64,000 bases of DNA, taken from NCBI RefSeq assembly GCF_900083545.1, contig NZ_LT559262.1, positions 3,646,324-3,710,323 of the forward strand, read 5' to 3'. Of this stretch, positions 26,853 through 40,200 are shown in pieces (positions within the stretch are counted from its first letter, which is position 1; each line of letters starts with the position of its first letter). The translations under genes were made by a program, and so were the position numbers. The notes beneath the pieces are model-generated. The model saw only the letters and a program-made list of their open reading frames with translations. It was not told the DNA's origin and made no database searches. Source of the DNA: Alistipes provencensis (GTDB lineage: Bacteria; Bacteroidota; Bacteroidia; Bacteroidales; Rikenellaceae).

Positions 26853-28433
26853 ATGAAAAAGATACAGAACCTATTGATCGCCTGCGGCCTGCTGCTCGCG
26901 GGGTGTTCCGAGACTCCCGAAGAGGCTGCCGGACTGCCCGGACCCGATCCGGTGAAATACGTTTCGCTGCGCCTCGACACCGGCGCCGGTACGCGCGCCG
27001 AACTGGACGGCGACCTGCGGGTGAAGTTCCAGCCGGGCGACATGATCGACATCAACGGCGTGGCCTACGAGGTCTTCCTGCTCGACGACGGAACGGCGGC
27101 CGTGCCCGAGGTCCCCGAGGCCGACCGTTACGAGGCGGTATTCCCCTCGGTTTGCAATTTCCTCCAGCAGACGAAGGAGTCGCCCAACTTCAAACTGCCG
27201 CTGGCGCAGTTCCATGCCGGTCCCGGCACGTTCGGCCGCAATGCGATGCCGATGTACGGCGAGGCGACGGGCATCGACGAAGAGAAGGGCTATGTGAACA
27301 TCCGGCTGCACAACATGTGCGGCGTGCTGAAACTGACGCTGAAAGGTTCGGCGACGATCAATTCGATCCTCGTCGAGGACCGTTCGGGCGCCCCGATCTC
27401 GGGTTACGCCACGCTCGGGACGGACGACGGGGGTAGCAAAATCCTCGTGCCGGGCACGGCGAGTTCGGCCCGCTCCTACCATCTGGTGATGAACTGCGGC
27501 GGTGCGGGCGAAGGCGTCGCACTGAGCGAAAACGGCACCGATTTCTACATCGTGCTACCCGTCCGCGAGTATGCCTCGGGGCTGAAAATCCGCATCACCG
27601 ACCGTTCGCACCGGGCGATGACCGTCGATTCGCCGACGCCGCGCACGATCAAACGGAACGTCGTAACCGAGACCCCGGCCATCACATACGCCCCCGACGC
27701 CGACCTGATCTTCGCCGAGTATTTCGACGCCTGCGTGTGGGGCGGCAACTATGTGGGCAACACGAAGGGCTATTCGCCCACGCAGACCGAATCGCAGCAG
27801 AGCAGCGGCAGCCTGGCCGGAACGACCGCGGACAAATCGGCGACGGGCGTCGAGGAGGCCCCCTTCTATGTGATGGAAAACGCGGCAGGCACGGCGGATT
27901 ACACCAATGTCTGGAATGCGGCGCCAAGTGCATCAGGCGGTAATGTTACGGCCGAATATCTGCGCAACCGGAATCTCTATGACTGGACCTTTCTGTACCG
28001 GTGTTCGGAATTTCAAGGTTGCCTGCGCATCAGTTCACCTACGTTGGGCCGCGGCAAAATCCATTCTCCGACAATGAAAAACATTACCGACGGCGCCGCA
28101 CATAAAGCGCAGATCACATTCCGTGTCAGTTGCGCAGCCGGCGCCGATCAAACCGACAACCTCGGCTGCTGGCTGGGCGACGGACCGACCGGCAAGAACA
28201 ACGGGGAAATCTGCGAAGAGATTTACATCAACGGCGAATCGGTCTCCGTCACCAACAAGCAGTTCGCCTACATTCCGATTTCCAAGATCGGAAGCTCCGG
28301 CTGGTCCGAAGTGCGGTTGGTCGTCAGCGGATTTACCAAGATCAGTGCATTCAATTTCATGAAACAGCAGAATACGAATACGACGAAGACCCTCTTTTTC
28401 GTCGACGACATCGAGGTCCGCCTGCTGGATTGA
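26853..28433 (+). CDS. PUL surface lipoprotein, fimbrillin-like N-terminus
   Basis: About 526 residues starting at ATG 26853 (MKKIQNLLIACGLLLAGC lipoprotein signal). A GTG at 26826 is possible but sits before the signal and overlaps the preceding stop. The N-terminal half (YVSLRLDTGAGTRAELDG, KFQPGDMIDINGVAYEV) resembles fimbrillin-like glycan-binding lipoproteins. The C-terminal part (about 290-526) looks like a separate jelly-roll binding module ending FFVDDIEVRLLD. No catalytic motif is visible. Its place behind SusCD suggests a surface glycan-binding role (inference). Confidence 0.7.
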   Translation: MKKIQNLLIACGLLLAGCSETPEEAAGLPGPDPVKYVSLRLDTGAGTRAELDGDLRVKFQPGDMIDINGVAYEVFLLDDGTAAVPEVPEADRYEAVFPSVCNFLQQTKESPNFKLPLAQFHAGPGTFGRNAMPMYGEATGIDEEKGYVNIRLHNMCGVLKLTLKGSATINSILVEDRSGAPISGYATLGTDDGGSKILVPGTASSARSYHLVMNCGGAGEGVALSENGTDFYIVLPVREYASGLKIRITDRSHRAMTVDSPTPRTIKRNVVTETPAITYAPDADLIFAEYFDACVWGGNYVGNTKGYSPTQTESQQSSGSLAGTTADKSATGVEEAPFYVMENAAGTADYTNVWNAAPSASGGNVTAEYLRNRNLYDWTFLYRCSEFQGCLRISSPTLGRGKIHSPTMKNITDGAAHKAQITFRVSCAAGADQTDNLGCWLGDGPTGKNNGEICEEIYINGESVSVTNKQFAYIPISKIGSSGWSEVRLVVSGFTKISAFNFMKQQNTNTTKTLFFVDDIEVRLLD

Positions 28434-28458
28434 CAAACCCGTTTAAAACAAAGCTACC

Positions 28459-30738
28459 ATGAAAACGATAAACAGTTGGAAACTGTTACTGCTGACGGCC
28501 CTCGCAGGTTGTGCAGCCGCCTGCACCGATGATCCGGACGAAGTGCCCGTCATCGAACTCGGTGCCGTGAAAGGCGAATACATCGTGCCGGCACAGAGCG
28601 GCACGGTCGAGGTCGAAGTTTACAGCAACCGCGGCTGCAACGTCTCGTTCCTCGAAGCGACTCCTTGGGCCGAGGCCCACACCGGACGGATTCCGGGCGA
28701 CGGCGCCTTCAGCGTCACCTACGGAGCCAACGACTCCTTCGCCCGCGTGGCGCGCCTGCTGCTGCAGGACGACAGCGGCCGCCGCCGCGACACGGTCTAC
28801 ATCCGTCAGGAGGGGCTGATCGAGGAGCGGCTGGTGTTCCCGGCGCCGAACATCTCGGTGAAGGGCAGCGCCGCCGAAGGGTCCGTTTCGGTCCCGCTCG
28901 ACACCAACATCGGCTCGGAACGCCTCACGACGAAGGTAGTCTATCCCGACGAGAACGCGTCCGGCTGGATTTCCGACGTGCGCATCGACGATGCGGCGGG
29001 CAAACTGCTCTTCGCCACGCAGGCCAATCCCGATCAGGAGAACATGCGCTCGGCGGAGATAACCCTCTCGTTCACCAACGGCTGGGACAAGGTCACCGCC
29101 ACCAAACTCTATATCGTACAGGCCAACGCCCGCGACGATTTCGGAACGGAGAAGACGTTCGCCGAGATCCGCGCCCTGTGCGGTCCCGGACAGGTCGTGA
29201 CCATCGAAAACGACTATTACATCTCGGCATGGGTGGTCAGCGACGCCGCGGGCGGCAACATGGGGGCCAACCCCATGACCACCGAATCGACGATCAACTA
29301 CGAGATGTGCAAGAAGACCGCCTACGTCGAGAGCATCGACGGCAGCATGGGTTTCCTGATCGAGACCGAAACGGCCGACGACAACATCTTCATGCGTTAC
29401 AGCCGCATCCAGCTCTCGCTCAAGGGCGTGCGGCTCGTACACGACACCGATCCCGGCCGTTTCGCCCTCAAAGGCGTGAAGTCGGCCATGATCATCAGCT
29501 CGGAGCTGGGCTCGGCGGCGGACATTCCGCACAAGGAGAAGCGCATCAGCCAGTTGACCGATGACGACATCTACACCTACGTCACGCTCACCGACTGCGA
29601 ACTGCCGATCCGCAAAGGCCCGCTGACCCCGATCAACGAGGGTTACGCCAACGCCACGGGCGCCAACCGCACGGAAAAATGCGCGTCGCTCGTGCGCGAC
29701 ATCGAGGGCGAGCACATCTACCTCTACACCAACACGACGTGTCTCTACCGCCGCGACGGCAGCCGCCTGCCCTACGGTTCGGGCAAACTCTCGGGCATCG
29801 TCGTCCACGAGCTGTTCCCGCGCTTCGAGTGGGAGGACAACGCGAGCGGCGACGACGAATCGTACGGGTATATCGGCCGCTACCAGTTGCGCCACGTTTC
29901 GAAATCGGATTTCGACGGACTGGCCGACGATTTCGAGGAGAGTTTTTCGGCGCTGCTGACCGAATACCGCTTCCTGCAGTACGACAACAACAAGGTCTAC
30001 CCCACCTACGGCACGAACGGCTACCTGACGCACAGCTACAAGGACGGCACCGGCGCCATCAAGATTCTCGCCAACGAGGATTTCAGCTACCTCGGCCCCG
30101 TGGGCAACAAATCCTCGTTCATCTTCGGGTCCAACATCGGCAACGTCAACGGCATGGGCATCATCCTCGAGGACGGGACCGACTGGTGGCGCGATTTCGC
30201 CGACGTGAACAACAACACCTCGGGCGATACGTCGGGCGGCGGCAAGGGCAAGGTGCCCCGCAAGAACAACGCCGAAGGCCCGGCATGGGTCGACTGGTAC
30301 TGGTGGGACAAGGCCAACGACCGCGGCCACGCGTGGATCGTGAATTTCTCGACCGAAGGGATCTCGACCGACGTACTGTCGATGCAGGTGAGTGTCCTGA
30401 ACGACCGTTACGACAGCGGCAAATACGGTTCGCCGCGCTATTTCGACGTGGCATGGTCCGAGACGGGCGACATGAACGCCGACGGCGACTGGACCTACAT
30501 CGCCTCCTACACCGTGCCCGACATGGCGCGCTGGTCCCCCGCCACACGCTACTGGCAGTATGCGGGCTGGAAACCCGTCGATGTGAAGCTGCCGCTCGAA
30601 ATGCTCGGCAAGAAGAACGTCTACATCCGGCTGCAGGCGGCCCGGAACCTCGGCGGAAGCCTCGACGAGTACGCCGCGCAGCCGATCGACTCGCCGTCGT
30701 GCATGAATTATTTCGCCATCCGTTACAACAAGAAATAA
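28459..30738 (+). CDS. DUF5689-containing PUL surface lipoprotein
   Basis: 759 residues with lipobox-type AGCAAAC. BACON-like domains occupy about 35-215 (GCNVSFLEATPWAEAHTG; NASGWISDVRIDDAAG). A DUF5689 domain follows at about 220-490 (YYISAWVVSDAAGGNMGANP, YSRIQLSLKGVRLVHD). The C-terminus, rich in Trp and Tyr (AWVDWYWWDKANDRGHAWIV), looks like a carbohydrate-binding jelly-roll. There are no obvious catalytic residues. It is the third lipoprotein in a row after SusD and probably captures the glycan at the surface. Confidence 0.75.
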   Translation: MKTINSWKLLLLTALAGCAAACTDDPDEVPVIELGAVKGEYIVPAQSGTVEVEVYSNRGCNVSFLEATPWAEAHTGRIPGDGAFSVTYGANDSFARVARLLLQDDSGRRRDTVYIRQEGLIEERLVFPAPNISVKGSAAEGSVSVPLDTNIGSERLTTKVVYPDENASGWISDVRIDDAAGKLLFATQANPDQENMRSAEITLSFTNGWDKVTATKLYIVQANARDDFGTEKTFAEIRALCGPGQVVTIENDYYISAWVVSDAAGGNMGANPMTTESTINYEMCKKTAYVESIDGSMGFLIETETADDNIFMRYSRIQLSLKGVRLVHDTDPGRFALKGVKSAMIISSELGSAADIPHKEKRISQLTDDDIYTYVTLTDCELPIRKGPLTPINEGYANATGANRTEKCASLVRDIEGEHIYLYTNTTCLYRRDGSRLPYGSGKLSGIVVHELFPRFEWEDNASGDDESYGYIGRYQLRHVSKSDFDGLADDFEESFSALLTEYRFLQYDNNKVYPTYGTNGYLTHSYKDGTGAIKILANEDFSYLGPVGNKSSFIFGSNIGNVNGMGIILEDGTDWWRDFADVNNNTSGDTSGGGKGKVPRKNNAEGPAWVDWYWWDKANDRGHAWIVNFSTEGISTDVLSMQVSVLNDRYDSGKYGSPRYFDVAWSETGDMNADGDWTYIASYTVPDMARWSPATRYWQYAGWKPVDVKLPLEMLGKKNVYIRLQAARNLGGSLDEYAAQPIDSPSCMNYFAIRYNKK

Positions 30739-30747
30739 CGCGCAGCC

Positions 30748-30776
30748 GGCCGGGACAGGAGCAACCTGTTCCGGCC
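30748..30776 (+). terminator. Hairpin between the lipoprotein and GH20 genes
   Basis: A 12-bp stem (GGCCGGGACAGG with CCTGTTCCGGCC, one G-U pair) lies in the 61-nt gap. It lacks a T tract, so it may only attenuate transcription into the GH20 and GH2 genes or protect the upstream mRNA. Confidence 0.45.
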
Positions 30777-30799
30777 GCTGACGCCAGAATCCCGAACTT

Positions 30800-32380
30800 A
30801 TGCATAAAATACTGACCCTCGCCGCACTGCTCCTCTCCGTCGCGTGCGCCGAGGTCCCGCAACCCGAAATCAACGTCATTCCCCGGCCCTTGTCGGCGGA
30901 ACAGGGCAACGGCACATTCCGTCTCGGCCGCAACTGCAAAATCGGTTACGACGACCCTTCGCTGCAATCCGTCGCCGGACTGTGCGCCGGCTACCTGACC
31001 GAAGAGGGCGTGCGAAAGCCCGTCGTTACGGACAAACCCGTACACAAAGGCATCGACCTGCAACTGGACGGCACGCTCGCCGGCGAAGAATATACCCTGA
31101 ACGCAACGACGAAAGGCGTATCGATCTGCGGAGGCTCGCCCCGGGCGGTGCTTTACGGCGTGCAGACCCTGCGTCAGATCGTCGACGGCGACCGGGTTCC
31201 CGTCGTGGAGATCCGCGACAGGCCCTCTTTCGGCTATCGCGGCGCGATGTTCGACGTGGCGCGCTATTTCTACCCCGTGGAGGATGTCAAACGGTTCATC
31301 GACATCATGGCGCTCCACAAGCTCAACACCTTCCACTGGCACCTGACGAACGATCAGGGATGGCGCATCGAGATCAAACGCTATCCCGAACTGACGCGTA
31401 TCGGGTCGCAGCGCCGGGAGACGCTGATCGGCCATTACAAAACCTCGAACGAGTATGACGGAAAACCCCACGGCGGCTATTACACGCAGGATGAGATCCG
31501 CGAAGTGGTGGCCTATGCCGCCGAACGCTGCATCGACGTCATTCCCGAGATCGAGCTTCCCGGACATTCGATGGCGGCCCTCGCGTCGTATCCGTGGCTG
31601 GGGTGCACGAAAGGGCCCTACGAGGTGCGCACGACGTGGTATTACAGCAGCGACGTGCTCTGCGCAGGCCGTGAAACGACCTTCGAATTCCTCGAAAACG
31701 TGCTTTCGGAGGTGCTCGAACTTTTCCCGTCGAAATACATCCACGTCGGCGGCGACGAATGCCCCAAGGTGCGGTGGAAAGCGTGTCCCGACTGCCAGCG
31801 CCGCATTCGCCGGGAGGGGCTGAAGGACGAGAACGCCCTCCAGAGCTACTTCGTGTGCCGCATCGAGAAGTGGCTCCACGCCCACGGCCGCGAAATGATC
31901 GGCTGGGACGAACTGCTCGAAGGCGGCGTAACGCCCTCGACGATCGTCATGTCATGGCGCGGCACGGAGGGCGGCATCAAGGCCGCGAAGCTCGGCAACC
32001 GGGTAATCATGTCCCCGCGGTTCTACTTCTACCTCGACTATTACCAGACCTCCGACCCGGAGAAGAACGGCGAGCCGCTCTCGATCGGCCGCAACGTCCC
32101 GATCCGCAAACTCTACGGCTACGATCCCTTCGACCAGCTCGACGAGTCGCAAAGCCGCAACATCCTCGGCGTACAGGCCAACCTGTGGACCGAGTACATC
32201 GCCACGATGGACCATGCCGAGTACATGCTGCTGCCGCGGCTGGCGGCCATGTCGGAGGTGGCGTGGGCGACGGAAAGGCGCGACTACGACGATTTCGTGC
32301 GCCGGCTCGGAACCCTGCGCGGTCTGTACGACCGCGAGGGGTACCGCTATGCCGATTTCGTCTTCCGGGGTATCGAATAA
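30800..32380 (+). CDS. GH20 beta-N-acetylhexosaminidase
   Basis: 526 residues with a lipoprotein-like signal (LLLSVAC). An N-terminal GH20b domain (about 25-145, INVIPRPLSAEQGNG) precedes the GH20 barrel. Core motifs are MFDVARYFYPVEDVKRFID, NTFHWHLTNDQGWRIEIKRYP and the catalytic pair in YIHVGGDECPK (Asp319-Glu320). It removes terminal beta-linked GlcNAc or GalNAc by substrate-assisted catalysis. It is located behind the SusCD/lipoprotein genes and just before GH2. Confidence 0.93.
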   Translation: MHKILTLAALLLSVACAEVPQPEINVIPRPLSAEQGNGTFRLGRNCKIGYDDPSLQSVAGLCAGYLTEEGVRKPVVTDKPVHKGIDLQLDGTLAGEEYTLNATTKGVSICGGSPRAVLYGVQTLRQIVDGDRVPVVEIRDRPSFGYRGAMFDVARYFYPVEDVKRFIDIMALHKLNTFHWHLTNDQGWRIEIKRYPELTRIGSQRRETLIGHYKTSNEYDGKPHGGYYTQDEIREVVAYAAERCIDVIPEIELPGHSMAALASYPWLGCTKGPYEVRTTWYYSSDVLCAGRETTFEFLENVLSEVLELFPSKYIHVGGDECPKVRWKACPDCQRRIRREGLKDENALQSYFVCRIEKWLHAHGREMIGWDELLEGGVTPSTIVMSWRGTEGGIKAAKLGNRVIMSPRFYFYLDYYQTSDPEKNGEPLSIGRNVPIRKLYGYDPFDQLDESQSRNILGVQANLWTEYIATMDHAEYMLLPRLAAMSEVAWATERRDYDDFVRRLGTLRGLYDREGYRYADFVFRGIE

Positions 32381-32390
32381 CGCACCATAA

Positions 32391-35519
<3,129 letters not shown>

Positions 35520-35547
35520 AAAGAGCCGGTCCCCGGCATTAACAGAT

Positions 35548-35583
35548 CGACGGGAGTTACGTTTTAAAACGTAACTCCCGTCG
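35548..35583. terminator. Perfect 36-bp palindrome, bidirectional terminator
   Basis: Two 18-nt arms, CGACGGGAGTTACGTTTT and its exact complement, meet at 35565/35566. It lies between the convergent GH2 and SusD genes, and the TTTT/AAAA centre gives a small loop either way. Confidence 0.65.
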
Positions 35584-35628
35584 GCATGCTGATTTCAGGC
35601 TTTCCCGCCCGAAATCCACGGGAAGCCG

Positions 35629-37263
35629 CTACTGGCCCCAGCCGGGGTTTTGCTTGCACTTCTTCATCAGGTCGAGATCGCGCTGCGGAATGGGCAGCAG
35701 CTCGTGACGACCCTTCTGAGTATACATGCGGACCGAATAATTGGCGTTGGCAAACCAGTCGGCCAGCTCCTGAGCCGTATCGACGATGGAATCGTAATAG
35801 ATACCCCAACGAATCAGGTCCTGCTTGCGGTGTCCCTCGAAACACAACTCATAGGCGCGCTCCTTACGGATCGCATCGCGCAGTTCGTCGCGCGAAAGGC
35901 CATAGGAGAGGTCGTGTTTCATATCGCCGAATCCACGGCGGCGCACGGCGTTCACGGCATCGACCGCATCGACGATCGAACCGCCCGACTCGTTGAGCGC
36001 CTCGGCGAAGAGCAGCAGCACGTCGGAGTAGCGCAGCACATACCAGTTGATATTCGACTTGTCATTGTTGACGATATAATTGGCCGTGTTGACATACTTC
36101 TCGGTGTCCCACTTGGCCGGCGTGAAGAGCTGACGCTGCTTGTTGAGGTTGTCCTCGGAAGGACTGCTCACCGTCGAAAAATAGGTCACGGGGGTCTTGT
36201 CGTCATTGGGGTACTTGTAGTCGGCGATCGAGAGCTTCATACGGGGATCGCCGTGCTGCTCCCATTCGCGCGTGAAGTTATAGGTCACCTTCCAGTTTCC
36301 GGCGTTGCGGCCGCGGATTCCCTCGACAGTCGTGGCAACGACTCCGTTCCATTTGCCGATACGTCCGGCGGTATTGTCGGTATCGAGGCCCGTCGGCGAA
36401 TAGAATGACACTTCGATCAGGCTCTCGCCCGCGTCCCAGATACCGTTGCAGGTGTTCTTCCAGACGGTCTCGTAATCGGTGATCAACCGGTGCTTACCCG
36501 ACTCCACGACGCGGCGGGCCACTTTGGCGGCCTCCTCCCACTTCGATTCGTCGCGCACGGGATACCCTGCCCATGTGCAATAGACCTTAGCCAGCAGCCC
36601 CAGCGCCGCACCCTTCGAGAAGCGGTAGGCGGTCGAGGAGCGTTTCGAATCGTCGGCGGCCCACGGAAGCACCTCGGCGGCATACTTGAGGTCCTCCTCG
36701 ATAAAGGCGTAGACATCGGCAGGATCGGCCTGCACATATTCGGTGGCGGGAATATCCGAATCGGCCGTCGATTTTATCAGCACGACGTTGCCGTACCAGC
36801 GCACCAGCTCGAAATAGAACAATGCGCGCAGCGCACGGGCCTCACCCAGATAAATCTCGGCCAGTTCGCGGTTGCCGGAACTCCAGCCGTCCTTGCGGGC
36901 CGACACGATCTCGATAAAATCGTTGGCGTCGTAGATCGACGAATAGAGTTTCTGCCATGTATTGCGGATCTGCGAGGTGTTCGGATTATGCGAATTGGTC
37001 GGGATTTCGCGGAACGAAGTGTTCGAACTGCCTTCGCACTGGGCGATGTCCGTCGAAATGGTGAACAACAGCGACAGGTGGTAGGAGTACAGGTTTTCGT
37101 TGGCCATGTCCTTATAGACACCCATCAGCACCGTTTCGGCCTCGGAAGCGTTGTGTACATAGTTGTCTTTGCCCGTCTCGATATAGGACTCTTCCTGCAG
37201 CAGATCGGAGCACGAGGCCGACAGCAGGCAGAGCATCGGTATGTAATATAGTATCTTTTTCAT
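35629..37263 (-). CDS. SusD/RagB-like lipoprotein of the heparan sulfate operon
   Basis: 544 residues; lipobox LLSASC. Typical SusD segments are GEARALRALFYFELVRWYGN, the long SusD loop region, and RKERAYELCFEGHRKQDLIRWG near the C-terminus. It is the last gene of the minus-strand operon GH88-PL12-SGBP-SusC-SusD, 12 nt after SusC. With SusC it should import heparan sulfate oligosaccharides. Confidence 0.94.
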   Translation of the reverse strand: MKKILYYIPMLCLLSASCSDLLQEESYIETGKDNYVHNASEAETVLMGVYKDMANENLYSYHLSLLFTISTDIAQCEGSSNTSFREIPTNSHNPNTSQIRNTWQKLYSSIYDANDFIEIVSARKDGWSSGNRELAEIYLGEARALRALFYFELVRWYGNVVLIKSTADSDIPATEYVQADPADVYAFIEEDLKYAAEVLPWAADDSKRSSTAYRFSKGAALGLLAKVYCTWAGYPVRDESKWEEAAKVARRVVESGKHRLITDYETVWKNTCNGIWDAGESLIEVSFYSPTGLDTDNTAGRIGKWNGVVATTVEGIRGRNAGNWKVTYNFTREWEQHGDPRMKLSIADYKYPNDDKTPVTYFSTVSSPSEDNLNKQRQLFTPAKWDTEKYVNTANYIVNNDKSNINWYVLRYSDVLLLFAEALNESGGSIVDAVDAVNAVRRRGFGDMKHDLSYGLSRDELRDAIRKERAYELCFEGHRKQDLIRWGIYYDSIVDTAQELADWFANANYSVRMYTQKGRHELLPIPQRDLDLMKKCKQNPGWGQ

Positions 37264-37275
37264 GTTTTTATCGTA

Positions 37276-40200
37276 TTAGAAGGTCAAATCGACACCGAAC
37301 GTATAGACTTTGCTCTTCGGATAGGCACCCCAGTCGAGCGAAGGCGTCATGGGGTTCGACGCGCGCATGCTCACCTCGGGATCATACCCCGAATAGCCCG
37401 TCACGACGAAGAGGTTCTGGGCCGTGAAGTAGAGACGCAGTTTCGAAACATAGAACTTGCGCGTCCACTGCTGCGGGAAGGTGTACCCCACCGTGAGATT
37501 CTTCAGTCGCAGGAACGATCCGTCCTCGATAAAGCGCGAATAGATCTCGTTCTTGATGTATCCGTCCCATGCCGGAACCTTGTTCGAGGCATTGGTCGCC
37601 GTCCAGCGGTCAGCCGTCTCGGCCATCATGTTCGAACGCTGGTCCTGAGTCTGAGAGGAGTAGATACGGGTGGCGTTGTAGACATCGTTGCCGTAGTTGA
37701 ACTGGAACAGGAAGCTCAGGTCGACACCCTTGAACGAAAACGTATTGGTGATACCGCCGTACCATTTGGGCGTACCGTTGCCGATCGTCGTCCGGTCGCT
37801 GGTGGTGATCTTGCCGTCGCCGTCCTGATCCTTGTACTTCACCATGCCCGGTTTCACGGCAACACCCGCATGCTCGGAGATGTCCGTAACACCCTCCTTG
37901 AGTACGAGCTGGCCCGTGGCGGCATCGACGCTGAAATCCGAACTCTGGTAAACACCGTCGAACTCATAGCCGTAGATCAGACCCAGCGACTGTCCGATCT
38001 GCGCAATATAGTCGGAAGTCGTGTAGTCGCCGTTCCAGCTCGAATTGACATCCATGCTCGAGGCGCCGTCGGCCAGCGAACGCAGTTCGTTGCGGATGAA
38101 CGAAATATTGAGATCGGTCGTCCAGCGGAACCCGCTCCGCGAGGAGATATTGGTCGAGTTGACCGCCAGTTCGATACCCTTGTTGCGAATCTTGCCCACG
38201 TTTTTCCACTGCGAGGCGAAGCCCGACACATAAGCCTTGTTCGAAGCCATCAGCAGATCCTTGGTGTCCTTGAGGAAGAAATCGGCGGTGACATTCAGAC
38301 GATTGTTGAACAGACCCAAGTCGATACCGATATTGGTGCTCTGCGAAGCCTCCCACTTGAGGTCCTTATTGGCCAGTTGCTTGGGCGACAGCACCGTGAC
38401 AATGCTATTACCGTAGCCGTACTTGCCCTGCGTATAGAGGTCCATCGAGAGGTAGTTGGAAATGCGGTCGTTACCCACGACGCCCCAGCCCAGACGCAGT
38501 TTGAGGTTGGAAACCACATCCTGCTGCTTCATGAAATGCTCCTCCGAGATACGCCATGCGGCCGAGAAAGCGGGGAAATAGCCCCATTTGTGGTTGTCGC
38601 TGAACACCGTCGAACCGTCGGCACGGATCGTCGCCGAGAAGAGATAGCGGCCCTTATAGCTGTAATGCCCCTGCGCGAAGAACGAGATGAGCAGTTTCTC
38701 CTCGAGCGAGGTCGAAACCTTGCTCGGAGTGGCGCCCAGTCCGAGGTTGTCGTTACCGAGGTTATCGAACGGGAAGTCCGTCGCCTCGCCGAAAAGGTAC
38801 TCCGACCCCTTGTAGGAGGTCTCCTGACCGAGCATGATATCGAATTCGTGGTCGCCCTTACCCTTATACTTATAGGTCAGGTGGTTATAGTTGGTCCAGC
38901 GCAGGTCGCGCGTCATACGGGTAGAACCGTAGGGCGACTGTCCGTTGCGGTAGGCCTCCTTCGAACCTTCGCGGTAGAAGAGATCGGCGCGGGTATTGGT
39001 CGTATTGTACGAACCGGCTGTCTTGAACGTCCAGCCCTTGCCGAAATCGACCGTCAGCGCAAGGTTACCCGACCACATCTCGGAGCGTTTGGTGTTAGTC
39101 ACCGACTGGGCCTGCACGATGGGGTTCACCTGCGAGAGCGACTCCGAGGATTCGAGTTCCAGCGGGTCGATCGCTGCCGAGAGCAGCTCCTCGTTGGTCA
39201 TGCGCAGACCGGCCGTGGGACGCGCCCGCAGAATCTGCGCCAGCATGTTGAAACGCCCGTTGTCGCCCGAAGTGCCCATACCCCGCTTGTCGGTATTGGC
39301 GTAATTGATCGTGGCATCGAGAGTCACGCGCTTCGAGATTTTGTGGTTGACACGCATCTTCGCCGTGATCTTGTTGAACGAGCTGTTGGTGAAGATACCG
39401 TTCTCCAAGAAATCGGAGAAAGAGAACGAGTACTTGGTCTTGTCCGTACCGCCCGACACCGACACATTGTGGTCCTGCGACCAAGTGGGACGGAAAGTTT
39501 CCGACTGCCAGTCCACACCCTCGTCCGTCAGGTAGTAGTCCAGTGACTGAATCCGGTAGGGGTTGCCATCGCTGTCGTTGCCCTCACGGTAGTAGGTCTG
39601 GCCGAATTTGTCGGGCCATGCCTCGGTCTGCAACTGCACGAACTCGTAGGGCGACAGCAGGTCGAGCGTCTTGGAAATCTTGCGGTAGCTGGCCGAACCG
39701 TTGTAGGTCACGATCGGACGGCCGATCTTACCCGATTTGGTGGTCACCATCACGACGCCGTTGGCGGCGCGCGAACCGTAGATGGCCGCCGAAGAAGCGT
39801 CTTTCAGGAAGTCGATCGCCTCGATATCCGAGTTGGAGAGGTAGTCGATGTTGTCGACCTGAAATCCGTCGACGATGAACAGCGGCGAGGTGTCGCCGTT
39901 GACCGAACCCACACCGCGGACCTTGATGTCGAAGCCAGCACCCGGCGTACCGTCCGTGGAGGTGATCTGCACACCGGCGACCTGACCGCCGAGCGCTTCC
40001 ATCACCGAACCCGACTTGTAGCCCTCGATACCCTTGGCCGAGACCGAAGCCACCGCACCCGTGAGGTCTCCGCGCTTCACGACGCCGTAACCCACGACCA
40101 CCACTTCGTCCATGACGTTCTCTTCGGGCACAAGTTTGATCTGCAACTGCGTCTGGGCCGCGATCTTCACCTCCTGAGGCTTGTAGCCCAGATAGGAAAA

